From the IMG/VR virus record IMGVR_UViG_3300034198_023098, positions 1 to 23,027 of that record: a DNA stretch of 23,027 nt. One strand, 5' to 3'. Below are positions 11,759 through 19,739 of the stretch, piece after piece (the stretch's first letter is position 1; each line of letters begins with the position of its first letter). The notes under the pieces were generated by a model. It searched no databases. It was not told the DNA's origin and worked only from the letters and a program-made list of their open reading frames with translations. Source of the stretch: a virus. A program made the translations under genes and the position numbers.

Positions 11759-12583
11759 TTAGCTCATATGTAGTTGCTGATCCTGTGATATTAATTCAAT
11801 TCTACTTCCCTTATACACATTAAAGGACTTATTCCCAGAGTAAGGTAATACTGTAAACTTAGGATACTTAGCCCTAAGTAAGTCAAAAGAGTCATTACTA
11901 TATCCTAACTTAGATACATTAAACTTAATGACTGTCCTTTTGACAGTATTATCCTTTATCATATCCTTCAAGAGATTAATCCCTGTAGAAGGAGAAAGCC
12001 CTAGTAGCTTAGATAGATGATACTTACCTGTCTTAATGGAATCCTCGGTAGGTTGTAATTCTTTTAGTAAGATACTATCACAGTATTCTAAAGTAGAGAG
12101 GTTATGGTACCTTGCATTCTTAGTGATATGCTTGACCATAGCTCTATCCTTAGCGGATGCTATATTTCTGTTCTTACGAATCAATTTAGTAACTCTCTTG
12201 AGATCCTTATTCTTATTTGTGTTATGCTGTTGTTGCTTGAAGTTGTTTAGGGTGATACCCTTTATTATGGTATCGTAGACACCGATGAGTGTCCTGTCTG
12301 CATGCTTACATTTATTGAAGAAATGAACATGTTTGTTTATCTTGGTGAGCCCCAGTACCTGGATGCACTGTTGGATATCGATGTATCTGTCGTGACCGTT
12401 TTCTATTTTGCATAATCCTAGTTCTAGGCATATTTTCCGGTACTTCTTATATGAGTTGTATGAAATACCAATCTTAGCTGCGAAGTCTCCTAGATGAGCA
12501 TCCATATCCACAACGGAGTTCTTCCTCTCAAGTTTGATGAGAGTGATGAAAGCCAGAGTGCGGTATTTTGCTAATTGCGTCAT
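11759..12583 (-). CDS. Helix-turn-helix DNA-binding protein (274 aa)
   Basis: Probable regulator or replication-type DNA-binding protein. Residues about 28-60 (LGDFAAKIGISYNSYKKYRKICLELGLCKI, broken by loops) form a winged-helix/HTH, and a second HTH-like unit lies at about 185-215 (YHLSKLLGLSPSTGINLLKDM). The part between, about 110-165, is strongly basic (NTNKNKDLKRVTKLIRKNRN). It is driven by a near-ideal promoter at 12737-12768 and has a long structured leader with a terminator hairpin directly before the ATG, so expression appears to be controlled by attenuation. It is the first gene of the 5150-12583 block and may regulate it. Family not named with certainty. Confidence 0.72.
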   Translation of the reverse strand: MTQLAKYRTLAFITLIKLERKNSVVDMDAHLGDFAAKIGISYNSYKKYRKICLELGLCKIENGHDRYIDIQQCIQVLGLTKINKHVHFFNKCKHADRTLIGVYDTIIKGITLNNFKQQQHNTNKNKDLKRVTKLIRKNRNIASAKDRAMVKHITKNARYHNLSTLEYCDSILLKELQPTEDSIKTGKYHLSKLLGLSPSTGINLLKDMIKDNTVKRTVIKFNVSKLGYSNDSFDLLRAKYPKFTVLPYSGNKSFNVYKGSRIELISQDQQLHMS

Positions 12584-12664
12584 AGTAGAAAAAGAAAAAG
12601 CCCCGAATTCTAGAAGCAGCTAGAGTCAGGGCTTCGGAGTAGTTTGTATCTCTCTCCTACTATG
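12581..12664 (-). promoter_or_regulatory. Attenuator and start-codon-masking leader RNA
   Basis: On the minus-strand RNA: CATAGTAG (12664-12657), then CTACT (12642-12638), then a terminator stem AAGCCC (12634-12629) with GGGCTT (12603-12598) enclosing TCTAG/CTAGA (12624-12620, 12613-12609), then TTTTTCTTTTT (12599-12588), then CTACTATG (12588-12581), which contains the start codon. CATAGTAG can pair with the nearby CTACT (5 bp) or with CTACTATG (8 bp, perfect), and these are mutually exclusive. A further hairpin CCGT/ACGG sits at 12703-12716. Confidence 0.65.
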
Positions 12665-12736
12665 TTAAAAGTATGTTACGCTCTTAATTTTTTTACCTTC
12701 GTCCGTCTGCTTACGGTACTAATAATAAATATAAGG

Positions 12737-12768
12737 CAAAAGTAATACTAATTATTTACACTACCAAA
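12737..12768 (-). promoter_or_regulatory. Bacteroidetes-type promoter for the HTH gene
   Basis: TTTG (12765-12768, minus strand), 20-base spacer, TACTTTTG (12737-12744). The predicted start is near 12730, giving a leader of about 147 bases. The upstream box is inside the end of the 78-aa gene. Confidence 0.75.
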
Positions 12769-12984
12769 TCTATTTTCATAAATTGCATTTAAGCAGGCAA
12801 TCTCTGCTTCTTCGTATGTTCTGTACAGGTCTGATGAAGATACTATATCTATCCATTCAAAACTATCCTTACCTGAAATATACTGGGAGATTGAGTAACA
12901 GAACTTAGGTTCCATAGTCTGATCAACCAATATGGAGTGGTATATATTTTGATTGTCCCGAAACCATTTGAAATCTATATTCAT
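12748..12984 (-). CDS. Hypothetical protein (78 aa)
   Basis: Unrecognised. An aromatic, acidic small protein (MNIDFKWFRDNQNIYHSILV start, then SFEWIDIVSSSDLYRTYEEAE with a C-terminal helix). One-base overlap with the 61-aa gene upstream, so they are coupled. Its 3' end carries the -33 box of the HTH gene promoter, meaning readthrough and new initiation would both feed the 5150-12583 block. Confidence 0.7.
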   Translation of the reverse strand: MNIDFKWFRDNQNIYHSILVDQTMEPKFCYSISQYISGKDSFEWIDIVSSSDLYRTYEEAEIACLNAIYENRFGSVNN

Positions 12985-13169
12985 TATTTTTCGATTATTT
13001 CATAGGGCCATCTCTGGATAATCCCATCTTGTTTTATATTATCCTTGAAGAACTTGTCTATTAGGTTCTTCTTCTGAAGCTCTGTGGCACCCTTAGGTGC
13101 CTTTACCTCAAATATGGACACTACCGGCTGTCTGTAACCGTTATATCTCACTTGGAACTTTACTTTCAC
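12984..13169 (-). CDS. Hypothetical protein, GTG start (61 aa)
   Basis: Unrecognised. The frame has no internal Met, so it must start at a GTG (13169-13167), giving a strand-rich beginning KVKFQVRYNGYRQPVVSIFEV and a helical middle (GATELQKKNLIDKFFKD). This layout resembles small phage proteins that handle surface or nucleic-acid contacts, but no family is evident. It overlaps the 81-aa gene by 29 bases in another frame, a longer overlap than its neighbours have. Confidence 0.62.
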   Translation of the reverse strand: MKVKFQVRYNGYRQPVVSIFEVKAPKGATELQKKNLIDKFFKDNIKQDGIIQRWPYEIIEK

Positions 13170-13386
13170 TTTTTAGAATTATTTTGCCGGTGTATTTTAA
13201 TTTCTCTCCTGGGAACATAAGACTTTGCTTCTTATCACTCCATACTACGTAGCCTTCCTTACCTTCTAGGAATTCTTTGAAGTTCAATAATGGTGGGACT
13301 GTAATCCTGCCTTCTGATGGCATTATCGAGAATGATATACCGTTTGTTTTTAAGATTTTATATCCTGGTTTAAGTGTGCCGTTCAT
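13141..13386 (-). CDS. Hypothetical beta-rich protein (81 aa)
   Basis: Unrecognised. Mostly predicted strands with many Gly, Lys and Ser (TLKPGYKILKTNGISFSI, GEKLKYTGKIILKSESKV). It is the first gene of the three-gene minus unit next to the divergent region, with a TATATTTG box 26-33 bases upstream of its ATG. Confidence 0.68.
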   Translation of the reverse strand: MNGTLKPGYKILKTNGISFSIMPSEGRITVPPLLNFKEFLEGKEGYVVWSDKKQSLMFPGEKLKYTGKIILKSESKVPSEI

Positions 13387-13411
13387 GTTATATTCTATTT
13401 TAGATATGATG

Positions 13412-13419
13412 CAAATATA
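13412..13419 (-). promoter_or_regulatory. Promoter -7 box for 12748-13386 genes
   Basis: Minus-strand TATATTTG fits TAnnTTTG; upstream at the expected spacing is only TTTT rather than TTTG. It is back to back with the plus-strand promoter at 13447-13480. Confidence 0.5.
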
Positions 13420-13446
13420 GTATGAATAATTAACCTAAAAAAATTA

Positions 13447-13480
13447 TTTGTAAAATATTCAATTATTTGTTATACCTTTG
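13447..13480 (+). promoter_or_regulatory. Bacteroidetes-type promoter reading the plus-strand genes
   Basis: TTTG (13447-13450), 22-base spacer, TACCTTTG (13473-13480). Predicted start about 13487. It is the only convincing host-type promoter found for the plus-strand block. Confidence 0.7.
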
Positions 13481-13488
13481 CATTACAT

Positions 13489-13519
13489 AAGGCAATGAGT
13501 GTCCACTCTGAGGCCTTTT
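13489..13519 (+). terminator. Terminator-like hairpin in the leader of the HD gene
   Basis: AAGGC (13489-13493) pairs with GCCTT (13513-13517) and, inside, GAGTG (13497-13501) pairs with CACTC (13504-13508), followed by TTTTATTT. It lies right at the predicted transcript start and 40 bases before the ATG, so it looks like an attenuator or a 5' stabilising hairpin. Confidence 0.5.
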
Positions 13520-13559
13520 ATTTAAAACTTAATTTAGAAACAACTTAAAATTTACATTT

Positions 13560-14222
13560 ATGATTGACGAAAAGAAAATTGAACAGAACTGGGAAAGATT
13601 CACAGATTTAGCTAAACAATTCTGTCCGGAGAATCCAGAGCAAAAAAACAGATGGAATAAGCTTTCAGACTTATTTGAAAAATATGCTAACAGGTTAGCC
13701 CTTATGCCGGCATCATCTAAAGTATCTTATCATAGTGCTTATGTAGGAGGGTTCGTACAACATACTCTTAATGTGTATGATGCAGCTGTATCTCTCACCA
13801 AAGTATGGAGTAAGCAGGGTGCAGAGATAGACTTCAGCATAGAAGAATTGACTTTTGTATGCTTAACTCACGACTTAGGTAAGATGGGTGATGATCAACA
13901 TGAGTTCTATATAGAGCAGAAGGATAAGTGGAGACTTGAGAAGTTAGGTGAAGTTTATGGTTTCAACTCTAAGCTATCTTTTATGAAGGATCATGACAGG
14001 ACTATATTCCTGCTTATGCAGCATGGAATAGAGGTATCTGAAACTGAGTATCTTTCTATTAAGCTTCAGGCCGGTCTGTACGATGAAGGTAACAAGTCTT
14101 ATTTGATTTCACATTCACCCGAATACAAATTACACAGTAACCTGCCTTATATCATTCATCAAGCAGATTCTATGTCAGCTAGGATAGAATCTATGGGTGA
14201 TTTAAGATTAACTAAAAAATAA
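13560..14222 (+). CDS. HD-domain phosphohydrolase-like protein (220 aa)
   Basis: HD-domain enzymes are metal-dependent phosphohydrolases, often acting on nucleotides. The signature is present: His68 (GGFVQHTLNVYDAA), His104-Asp105 (CLTHDLGKMGDD) and Asp203 (IIHQADSMSARIE), the usual H...HD...D set; the GGFVQHTLNVY segment is typical of phage members. The N-terminal 55 residues are a helical cap. It is the first gene after the plus-strand promoter, so it is likely made early among the rightward genes. Substrate unknown; nucleotide clearing or alarmone removal are both possible. Confidence 0.82.
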   Translation: MIDEKKIEQNWERFTDLAKQFCPENPEQKNRWNKLSDLFEKYANRLALMPASSKVSYHSAYVGGFVQHTLNVYDAAVSLTKVWSKQGAEIDFSIEELTFVCLTHDLGKMGDDQHEFYIEQKDKWRLEKLGEVYGFNSKLSFMKDHDRTIFLLMQHGIEVSETEYLSIKLQAGLYDEGNKSYLISHSPEYKLHSNLPYIIHQADSMSARIESMGDLRLTKK

Positions 14223-14230
14223 ACTATATA

Positions 14231-14644
14231 ATGATTACAATCAATCTTGCTCAAATCGGAGTTGCACTATTAACCCTTCTAGCTATGGCTGGATGGGCAG
14301 TTGCTTATCGGCAGTATAAAACCCTTTCAGATAAGTTTAAACAAGACTTGTCTAAGATTGAATCTGACAATGATTCAGAACTAAAAGAGCTTTCTGATTT
14401 AGCCGACTCAAGGATAAAAGAATTAGAAAATGAGTACATACCTGCTATAGAATTGTATGAGAAATACATAACTAGTATTGATATGCTTATACAAGTATCA
14501 TCTCAAAAAATAAGAGAAGTTGATGCTAAAGGGTCATTCAAGACTGACGATGAAGTTGAATTCTTCTTCGAAACCTTGAAAGAAATACAAGCAAACCTTG
14601 ATAAATTCCAGATTGAGAAACAAGATCTGGATTCTAACCAGTAA
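14231..14644 (+). CDS. Membrane-anchored coiled-coil protein (137 aa)
   Basis: Residues about 3-25 (INLAQIGVALLTLLAMAGWA) are one transmembrane segment, followed by a long charged coiled coil from about 30 to 130 (SDKFKQDLSKIESDNDSELK, KIREVDAKG and on). The layout of one N-terminal membrane span plus a coiled coil recalls an inner-membrane spanin or a scaffold-like factor, but the gene is far from the lysis cassette, so neither is secure. It follows the HD gene by eight bases. Confidence 0.72.
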   Translation: MITINLAQIGVALLTLLAMAGWAVAYRQYKTLSDKFKQDLSKIESDNDSELKELSDLADSRIKELENEYIPAIELYEKYITSIDMLIQVSSQKIREVDAKGSFKTDDEVEFFFETLKEIQANLDKFQIEKQDLDSNQ

Positions 14645-14674
14645 AGATAATAAAAACCAAAATCCTAATGAAGA

Positions 14675-15598
14675 TTGCAAACAGAAAAGAAACAGCTCGA
14701 CTTGGAGTTATACACCAAGGAGGGTAAACCACGTAAAAGAAAACGTAAGAAACCTAACCAGGAATACTTCACTAAAGAAACAGATGAGGCCATCGTACTA
14801 TACAATGTATCCGATGACCCCATTCTGCGTAATAAACTATTCTCAGAAAAGATATTTCCTGCTTTCTCAAAGTTAGCGGAGAATAACATAAATGGGAATG
14901 GTTTTGAATATGCACAGGAGCATGCCGGAGGCTATGAGGACTTAAAGCATGAAGTTATCTGCAAGTTGATGCAGGAGATGCCTAAGTTTGACAGAGAAAA
15001 AGGTATGAAAATCAGTGAAGACAGATCTGAAGTTAAGTATACTAAAGGAACCTTAGGGTTCGGATACTTCAACATTATCACTAAAAGATTCCTGATTCAA
15101 TACAACGATAAGCAGTACAAGCTTCATAAAAACCGTCAAGACTTAGAATCACAAGAAGACGAAGAGAAGGTAGATAAGATAAGGCACGAAGGTGAAACCG
15201 ATGATAATCTACAGGAGTTTACACAGGAGTTTGCCGATTGGGTAGAAGAAGGTATAGATAATTGGTTCTACATAATAAGAGATGAAAAAGAAGAAGCTAT
15301 AAAGTTTTCGGAATCCGAAAAAATAATAGTACGATGCATCATCAAGTTTTTCAGAGCTGTAGAAGACCTAGAGATATTCTGGAAGCCGGCATTCTATTTG
15401 CAAATACGTGAGGAGACTCTGCAGAAAACACAGGATATAACCAGAGTGGTAAATATACTAAAGGAAGCTTTCCATGAGCAATTGTATGAGTTCCATCATA
15501 GAGGAGAACTTAATATCAAAAAAGAAGGTATTTTCCCTAACAGGTACAAAGATCCAACAAAATTAGAAGAGCCTGATTTTGAGGAATATTTTACCTAG
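14675..15598 (+). CDS. Possible T4 gp55-like late sigma factor (307 aa)
   Basis: The central region (about residues 55-155) has the layout of phage late sigma factors: a helix with EHAGGYEDLKHEVICKLMQE, KFDREKG, then a YFNIITKRFLIQYNDKQYK segment like region 2 with its basic recognition helix. This resembles T4 gp55, which directs host RNA polymerase to late promoters; similarity is by pattern, not by close identity. The start is TTG at 14675 because no in-frame ATG precedes the conserved part; an ATG at 14668 is in another frame and stops after 19 codons. The first 40 residues are basic (GKPRKRKRKKPNQ). Its place just before the baseplate genes fits. The protein is longer than T4 gp55. Confidence 0.55.
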   Translation: MQTEKKQLDLELYTKEGKPRKRKRKKPNQEYFTKETDEAIVLYNVSDDPILRNKLFSEKIFPAFSKLAENNINGNGFEYAQEHAGGYEDLKHEVICKLMQEMPKFDREKGMKISEDRSEVKYTKGTLGFGYFNIITKRFLIQYNDKQYKLHKNRQDLESQEDEEKVDKIRHEGETDDNLQEFTQEFADWVEEGIDNWFYIIRDEKEEAIKFSESEKIIVRCIIKFFRAVEDLEIFWKPAFYLQIREETLQKTQDITRVVNILKEAFHEQLYEFHHRGELNIKKEGIFPNRYKDPTKLEEPDFEEYFT

Positions 15599-15616
15599 TG
15601 ATATTTATAGACGATT

Positions 15617-15997
15617 ATGAGTGAAGCTTTAGGAACTGTAATATTTAAAAAGAAGACTTTAAGTGACATCTTAGAGGAGATACATAGTAACTCCCGAAAG
15701 AATGATGAGAGGATTGTAGGGTTGATTGAACAGTTGAAGGATTTAATAAGTACTATTGGTGATGCACAGCAAATAGCACCTATTATAGCCAGCTATATGA
15801 AGCTTATTCTTGATAACAATGAACATTTGATCAAGATGGCACAGATTGCTCAGAAATGCATGGATAAAGGTAAGGAAACAGGTGACTTTATGTTTTCAGA
15901 TGAAGACAGGCAACAACTACTGTTATTGTCAGAACAAGCTGAACAAGACTTAAAATTACCATCAACACAACAAAAACAACTAGACAAAATAAAATAG
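15617..15997 (+). CDS. Hypothetical helical protein (126 aa)
   Basis: Unrecognised, all-helical with heptad-like stretches (LEEIHSNSRKNDERIVGLIE, LSEQAEQDLKLP). It follows the possible sigma gene and ends one base before the hub gene, so it may be a structural or assembly factor of the baseplate. The sequence gives no direct support beyond position. Confidence 0.7.
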   Translation: MSEALGTVIFKKKTLSDILEEIHSNSRKNDERIVGLIEQLKDLISTIGDAQQIAPIIASYMKLILDNNEHLIKMAQIAQKCMDKGKETGDFMFSDEDRQQLLLLSEQAEQDLKLPSTQQKQLDKIK

Positions 15998-15998
15998 A

Positions 15999-17597
15999 AT
16001 GGCAATAGAAGGTGTAAATTCTATATATACAGGTCAATATAAAGGGGGTGGAGTTGATTCCGGAAACACCCAGATGATTGGTCGTGTCATATATACATTA
16101 CTTACCGATGACCCTGAACAGCTTGCAAAGATGCAAGTCCCATCTGGCTCTATAGGTGCTATTCAATTCAGGATGATCTATAATGGCATCGAATATGGAG
16201 GAACCAATTCCTTAGTTGCCTATCCTTTAGGTCATATAAAGAAGTACCCTGTACAGAACGAGCTTGTAAATATCGTATCAAGAGCTTCTAACAAAGCTTC
16301 AAATGCTGCCGGTAATACAATACCTACTTATTACTATGACGACATAATTCCTTTATTTGATTCACCTGAGCATAATGCACTACCAAGTGATAAATTCTTC
16401 AGTGGAAGCAACCAAGCATCTATTACAGGCCCATTTGTTGAAAAGGGTAACATTTACAAGCTTCAACATCTTCCTGGAGATAGTGTAATAGACGCCAGGT
16501 TCGGACAATCAATTAGATTCGGTAACTCACATCCAGATTTCTCTAGTGCACCTTGGAAAGGTCCTCAGGGAAATCCTGTACTGACTATAACAAACGGTCA
16601 GAAAAAACAGACAGCATCTAACATATCTGCGGTATACGAAGACATAAATGGAGATGGTTCTTCTATTTGGGCATTGAATAATCATAAGATTCAGTTCGTG
16701 CCGGCCAGTACCAACTTCCTATCTTATGGCCCAGGAACTACATCTACAGTATCTAAGAATAATATCATAGTTGCTAATAACCAAGTAGCCTCAGCTGCTA
16801 CTTCATCTTTAGATAACACTGATAAAGTACCTGTGAAAGATACTCCACCTGTTGTATATCCTACACAAACTAAAACAGTAGACTCCCCAACTCCAGAAGA
16901 TGAGGTAGCCTTTTTACCAGATAAAGAGGAACCGGAGTATACACAGGAGATTGGAGACTTAGTCGTAGAAGTAAGGCAGAGCTTTGTACAATTCCCTACT
17001 GCATATACCCTAAAAGGTAATGCAACCAATAAGGGTGGTAAGTTGTACTTCAATAAGGCTGATGCAGAAGCTGCTATAAAAAAGGGAGCTTACCCAGATT
17101 TACCAGTTTTAAATTTTGAGTATACCTCTTACGGTTACAAAGCTTTTGCTGATGCTCTGAAAAAGTATGTGGATTCAGGAGCTATTTCAAAAAACATTGC
17201 TAGAAGTATACTAGCTACAGGTATAAATGAACAAACTCATGGTCACAATATAATCAGAGGATTTAATAATGATTTCTTCGGAATACAATCTGATTTAAAA
17301 ACAAGATGGAGTTTGGGACCTAAATATCCTAATGTAAAACTTTCAGGACAAGTATTTGCATTAGAAGGTCAAACTAAATCATTCAGAGGATATATCGCAT
17401 TTGCTAGTTTAGAGGATGCAATACAATTTGCAATAGATAAATTTTATAAAAAAGGATTTGATACTATACCTTATGATAATTCAGACTCTGTTAAATATGC
17501 TGAGAAATATGTATCAACTTGGTATGGAGCCCCTATGACGCCTAAATTACAAGCCGAAAAATCAGCTGGATATGAAAAGGCAAAAATATACATATAA
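15999..17597 (+). CDS. gp5-like baseplate hub with C-terminal glucosaminidase-like domain (532 aa)
   Basis: Central hub of the contractile-tail baseplate, which helps the tail pierce and digest the cell wall. The N-terminal 270 residues look like the gp5 OB-fold hub region (IGRVIYTLL, HLPGDSVIDARFGQSIRFGN, NGDGSSIWALNN). A Pro/Thr/Asp-rich linker covers about 275-325. Residues about 369-532 are a peptidoglycan hydrolase domain of glucosaminidase type: SILATGINEQTHGHN with the likely catalytic Glu near residue 410, then NNDFFGIQSD, a typical NxFFGI signature. T4 gp5 instead carries a lysozyme domain in the middle and a beta-helix at the end; here the helix is a separate gene (17604-18020). Confidence 0.8.
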   Translation: MAIEGVNSIYTGQYKGGGVDSGNTQMIGRVIYTLLTDDPEQLAKMQVPSGSIGAIQFRMIYNGIEYGGTNSLVAYPLGHIKKYPVQNELVNIVSRASNKASNAAGNTIPTYYYDDIIPLFDSPEHNALPSDKFFSGSNQASITGPFVEKGNIYKLQHLPGDSVIDARFGQSIRFGNSHPDFSSAPWKGPQGNPVLTITNGQKKQTASNISAVYEDINGDGSSIWALNNHKIQFVPASTNFLSYGPGTTSTVSKNNIIVANNQVASAATSSLDNTDKVPVKDTPPVVYPTQTKTVDSPTPEDEVAFLPDKEEPEYTQEIGDLVVEVRQSFVQFPTAYTLKGNATNKGGKLYFNKADAEAAIKKGAYPDLPVLNFEYTSYGYKAFADALKKYVDSGAISKNIARSILATGINEQTHGHNIIRGFNNDFFGIQSDLKTRWSLGPKYPNVKLSGQVFALEGQTKSFRGYIAFASLEDAIQFAIDKFYKKGFDTIPYDNSDSVKYAEKYVSTWYGAPMTPKLQAEKSAGYEKAKIYI

Positions 17598-17603
17598 AAT
17601 AAC

Positions 17604-18020
17604 ATGGACTTTAATAATTATACAGGACATCAATGGATTATGAATTCAGATAGGTTGGTATTAAACTCCAAGTCTGATAATATATTCATACTAGCTGCAA
17701 AAGACTTTACAGTATCTACCCAAGGTGATGTCCATATAAACACAAACAATGTTATTGTTAATGCAAAAGCAGTTCAAATAGGGCTAGATAATGTAAATCT
17801 GGAGCCAGTAGCAAAGGCCACCTCAACTGTTAATACATTGAATGCAATACTTAATTCATTGTTAGAATTGGCAACATCACTTTCGTCTGCAACAGGCCAG
17901 GGTATAGGTGTTATAAATTTGTTACAAGTTAATACAGCAGCGAGTAAGTTGTCATCTCAGATACAACAAATACAAAAAGATGTAGATAAAATTAAGTCAA
18001 AAATAGTATCAATAAACTAA
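17604..18020 (+). CDS. Baseplate spike, beta-helix protein (138 aa)
   Basis: Residues 1-65 have the repeating short-strand pattern of the membrane-piercing beta helix of gp5/VgrG spikes (NSDRLVLNSKSDNIFILAAK, STQGDVHINTNN, NAKAVQIG). The rest is helical (LNAILNSLLELATSL, KLSSQIQQIQKDVDK). It starts six bases after the hub gene, which lacks such a helix, so the two likely assemble as one needle. The T4 equivalent is the C-terminal part of gp5. Confidence 0.72.
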   Translation: MDFNNYTGHQWIMNSDRLVLNSKSDNIFILAAKDFTVSTQGDVHINTNNVIVNAKAVQIGLDNVNLEPVAKATSTVNTLNAILNSLLELATSLSSATGQGIGVINLLQVNTAASKLSSQIQQIQKDVDKIKSKIVSIN

Positions 18021-18938
18021 ATGAATCAACTAACAGACTCCGCTGTAAGCGGTATATCAAGTACCATTTCATCGGTAACTACAAATGCAACTTCTGCTGC
18101 GATACTTAATAATGCAAAGAAGGGCATAGGCATTTCTATGCCTGACCCGATAGGAGCTTTAGTTAAAAAATCCCTTACTTCTATCAATAGCATTTCAAGC
18201 ATAGCTACTGATCGTATTAAAAAATTAGAAGAAGATATAGTAAAATCCGTAGACAATACGGGAAAAGTTAAATTATCCGGTAATACAATAATCATAACAG
18301 TTGACCCAAAGGATGCTGCTTTGGTGCCTATATATCAGGCAAAGATACAAAAAGACCTAACTAGCATACAGTCTACATTAACTAAAATGCAGACACTCAT
18401 AGCAACCTTATCTGTAATAGCCAATACCGCTAATACACTAAAGGCGGTTTTAGATGTACAAGAGGCTTTACTAACTATAAACCCTGTTTCAAAAGCAAGT
18501 TTATCTGTAATGAAAATAGGCCTAAAAATATTAACATACAAAGACACACTAAGCGATTACATCAGAATTCTGCAAGGAGAGGTTGCACAAAACGCACAGG
18601 TATTTCAAGAATTAGTAAAAGCAATAACTAGTATTAATGTAAAATTTACAGTAGACAATGCAGCTAACCAAGGAAATATCATAACCCAACAACAGGCTCT
18701 CAATTCTATAGCCAGTTCAAGTATAGTTGCATCACCATCCAGCAAATCAAATACAGAAACATACACCGACCAATCAGGAAATACTTACTTTTTGAAAGTA
18801 GAGCCTTACGGTACAGGAGAACTAATAGCTAAGGCAATAGATCAATTCTCAGGATTAACAAAGGTAGAAACTGCCCCAAGCTACATAGCAACACCAGATC
18901 AACTTATTTCAGAATTAAAAGCCATTATTGGAGCATAA
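18021..18938 (+). CDS. Probable tail/baseplate structural protein (305 aa)
   Basis: Unrecognised. Ser/Ala/Ile-rich N-terminal region, then a long helical part (SIQSTLTKMQTLIATLSVIA, LKILTYKDTLSDYIRILQGEV) and a strand-rich C-terminus (TYTDQSGNTYFLKVEPYG). It starts on the base after the spike gene's stop and is followed by gp25-like and gp6-like genes, so it is presumably part of the baseplate or tail tip. Confidence 0.68.
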   Translation: MNQLTDSAVSGISSTISSVTTNATSAAILNNAKKGIGISMPDPIGALVKKSLTSINSISSIATDRIKKLEEDIVKSVDNTGKVKLSGNTIIITVDPKDAALVPIYQAKIQKDLTSIQSTLTKMQTLIATLSVIANTANTLKAVLDVQEALLTINPVSKASLSVMKIGLKILTYKDTLSDYIRILQGEVAQNAQVFQELVKAITSINVKFTVDNAANQGNIITQQQALNSIASSSIVASPSSKSNTETYTDQSGNTYFLKVEPYGTGELIAKAIDQFSGLTKVETAPSYIATPDQLISELKAIIGA

Positions 18939-18971
18939 TCTAATTTTCATAACCACTTATATTTATACACA

Positions 18972-19334
18972 ATGACATCAACAGAAATCAATTTATTAGC
19001 AGAAGTACTGAAAATCCATACTGAAGTAGCAGTAACAAAAGCTATAGCACCTTTAAAAGAGGAACTGAAGAAAATCAAGGCACTTAACGCTCAGATTTTA
19101 AAAGAGGGAAGACAAGCACCTCAACAAGAGTATTCACAAACTTCACCTAGATTAACATTGCTAGGTAAGCCACAAAGCTATGATGAAGACATCATAACAG
19201 AAGGTAGAAGGCCGGCAGCTGACGCTCCTAGTATATACGATGATCCATCATTAAAGTTGGCATCTATGCATGCAAAAGCAAGTGAAGGTCTTCCGGATGT
19301 AGATTTACCGATTCCGAATATATTTAAAAAGTAA
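18972..19334 (+). CDS. Hypothetical tail-region protein (120 aa)
   Basis: Unrecognised. A helical start (EINLLAEVLKIHTEVAVTKA, coiled-coil-like) followed by a Pro/Glu/Asp-rich, probably disordered tail with PLPIPNIF-like ending (VDLPIPNIFKK). It sits between the 305-aa protein and the gp25-like gene; a connector role in the baseplate is possible. Confidence 0.66.
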   Translation: MTSTEINLLAEVLKIHTEVAVTKAIAPLKEELKKIKALNAQILKEGRQAPQQEYSQTSPRLTLLGKPQSYDEDIITEGRRPAADAPSIYDDPSLKLASMHAKASEGLPDVDLPIPNIFKK

Positions 19335-19338
19335 ATAA

Positions 19339-19737
19339 GTGAGACGTCAAAGGATTCAAACAAAAGTATACCCTATAGATACCCAAAAGGCAGTTGCCGT
19401 AGGGTTGAGGCTTCCTTTTGACGCACCGGCAATTTTTGGTCAAAACTACACTACTCAAGACCAATTAAAAACGAATCTCATAAACTTTATGCTAACCAAT
19501 CCAGGTGAGAGGTTATTTAACCTTTCGTTTGGAGCTGGTATTAGAGATTTACTTTTTAGCCCAGATGATGACCTTCAAGCTATAGATAACGCTATAAGAA
19601 CAGCTGTATCCAATCAGTTTCCACAGATCAATATAAATAGCTTGACTGTAACTTCACCTGACAATACTCATACACTGTATATAACCCTGAAGTACAGCTT
19701 TAATAATACCGATAACCAAATAACTATAAGTGTATAG
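19339..19737 (+). CDS. gp25-like baseplate wedge protein (132 aa)
   Basis: Matches the T4 gp25 / GPW family by length (T4 gp25 is 132 aa) and by the core NPGERLFNLSFGAGIRDLLF, which contains the conserved GERxxxPxFG-type block. In contractile systems this protein clamps the wedge around the hub and starts sheath contraction. The start is GTG (19339). It precedes the gp6-like gene by two bases, the same gene pair as in T4-like and other contractile phages. Confidence 0.88.
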   Translation: MRRQRIQTKVYPIDTQKAVAVGLRLPFDAPAIFGQNYTTQDQLKTNLINFMLTNPGERLFNLSFGAGIRDLLFSPDDDLQAIDNAIRTAVSNQFPQININSLTVTSPDNTHTLYITLKYSFNNTDNQITISV

Positions 19738-19739
19738 AC

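Noticed and set aside
19631-19639. TATAAATA resembling a T4 late promoter
   Set aside because: It lies inside the gp25-like gene with no gene start at a suitable distance, and similar strings upstream of 15617 and 18972 are in the reverse orientation.
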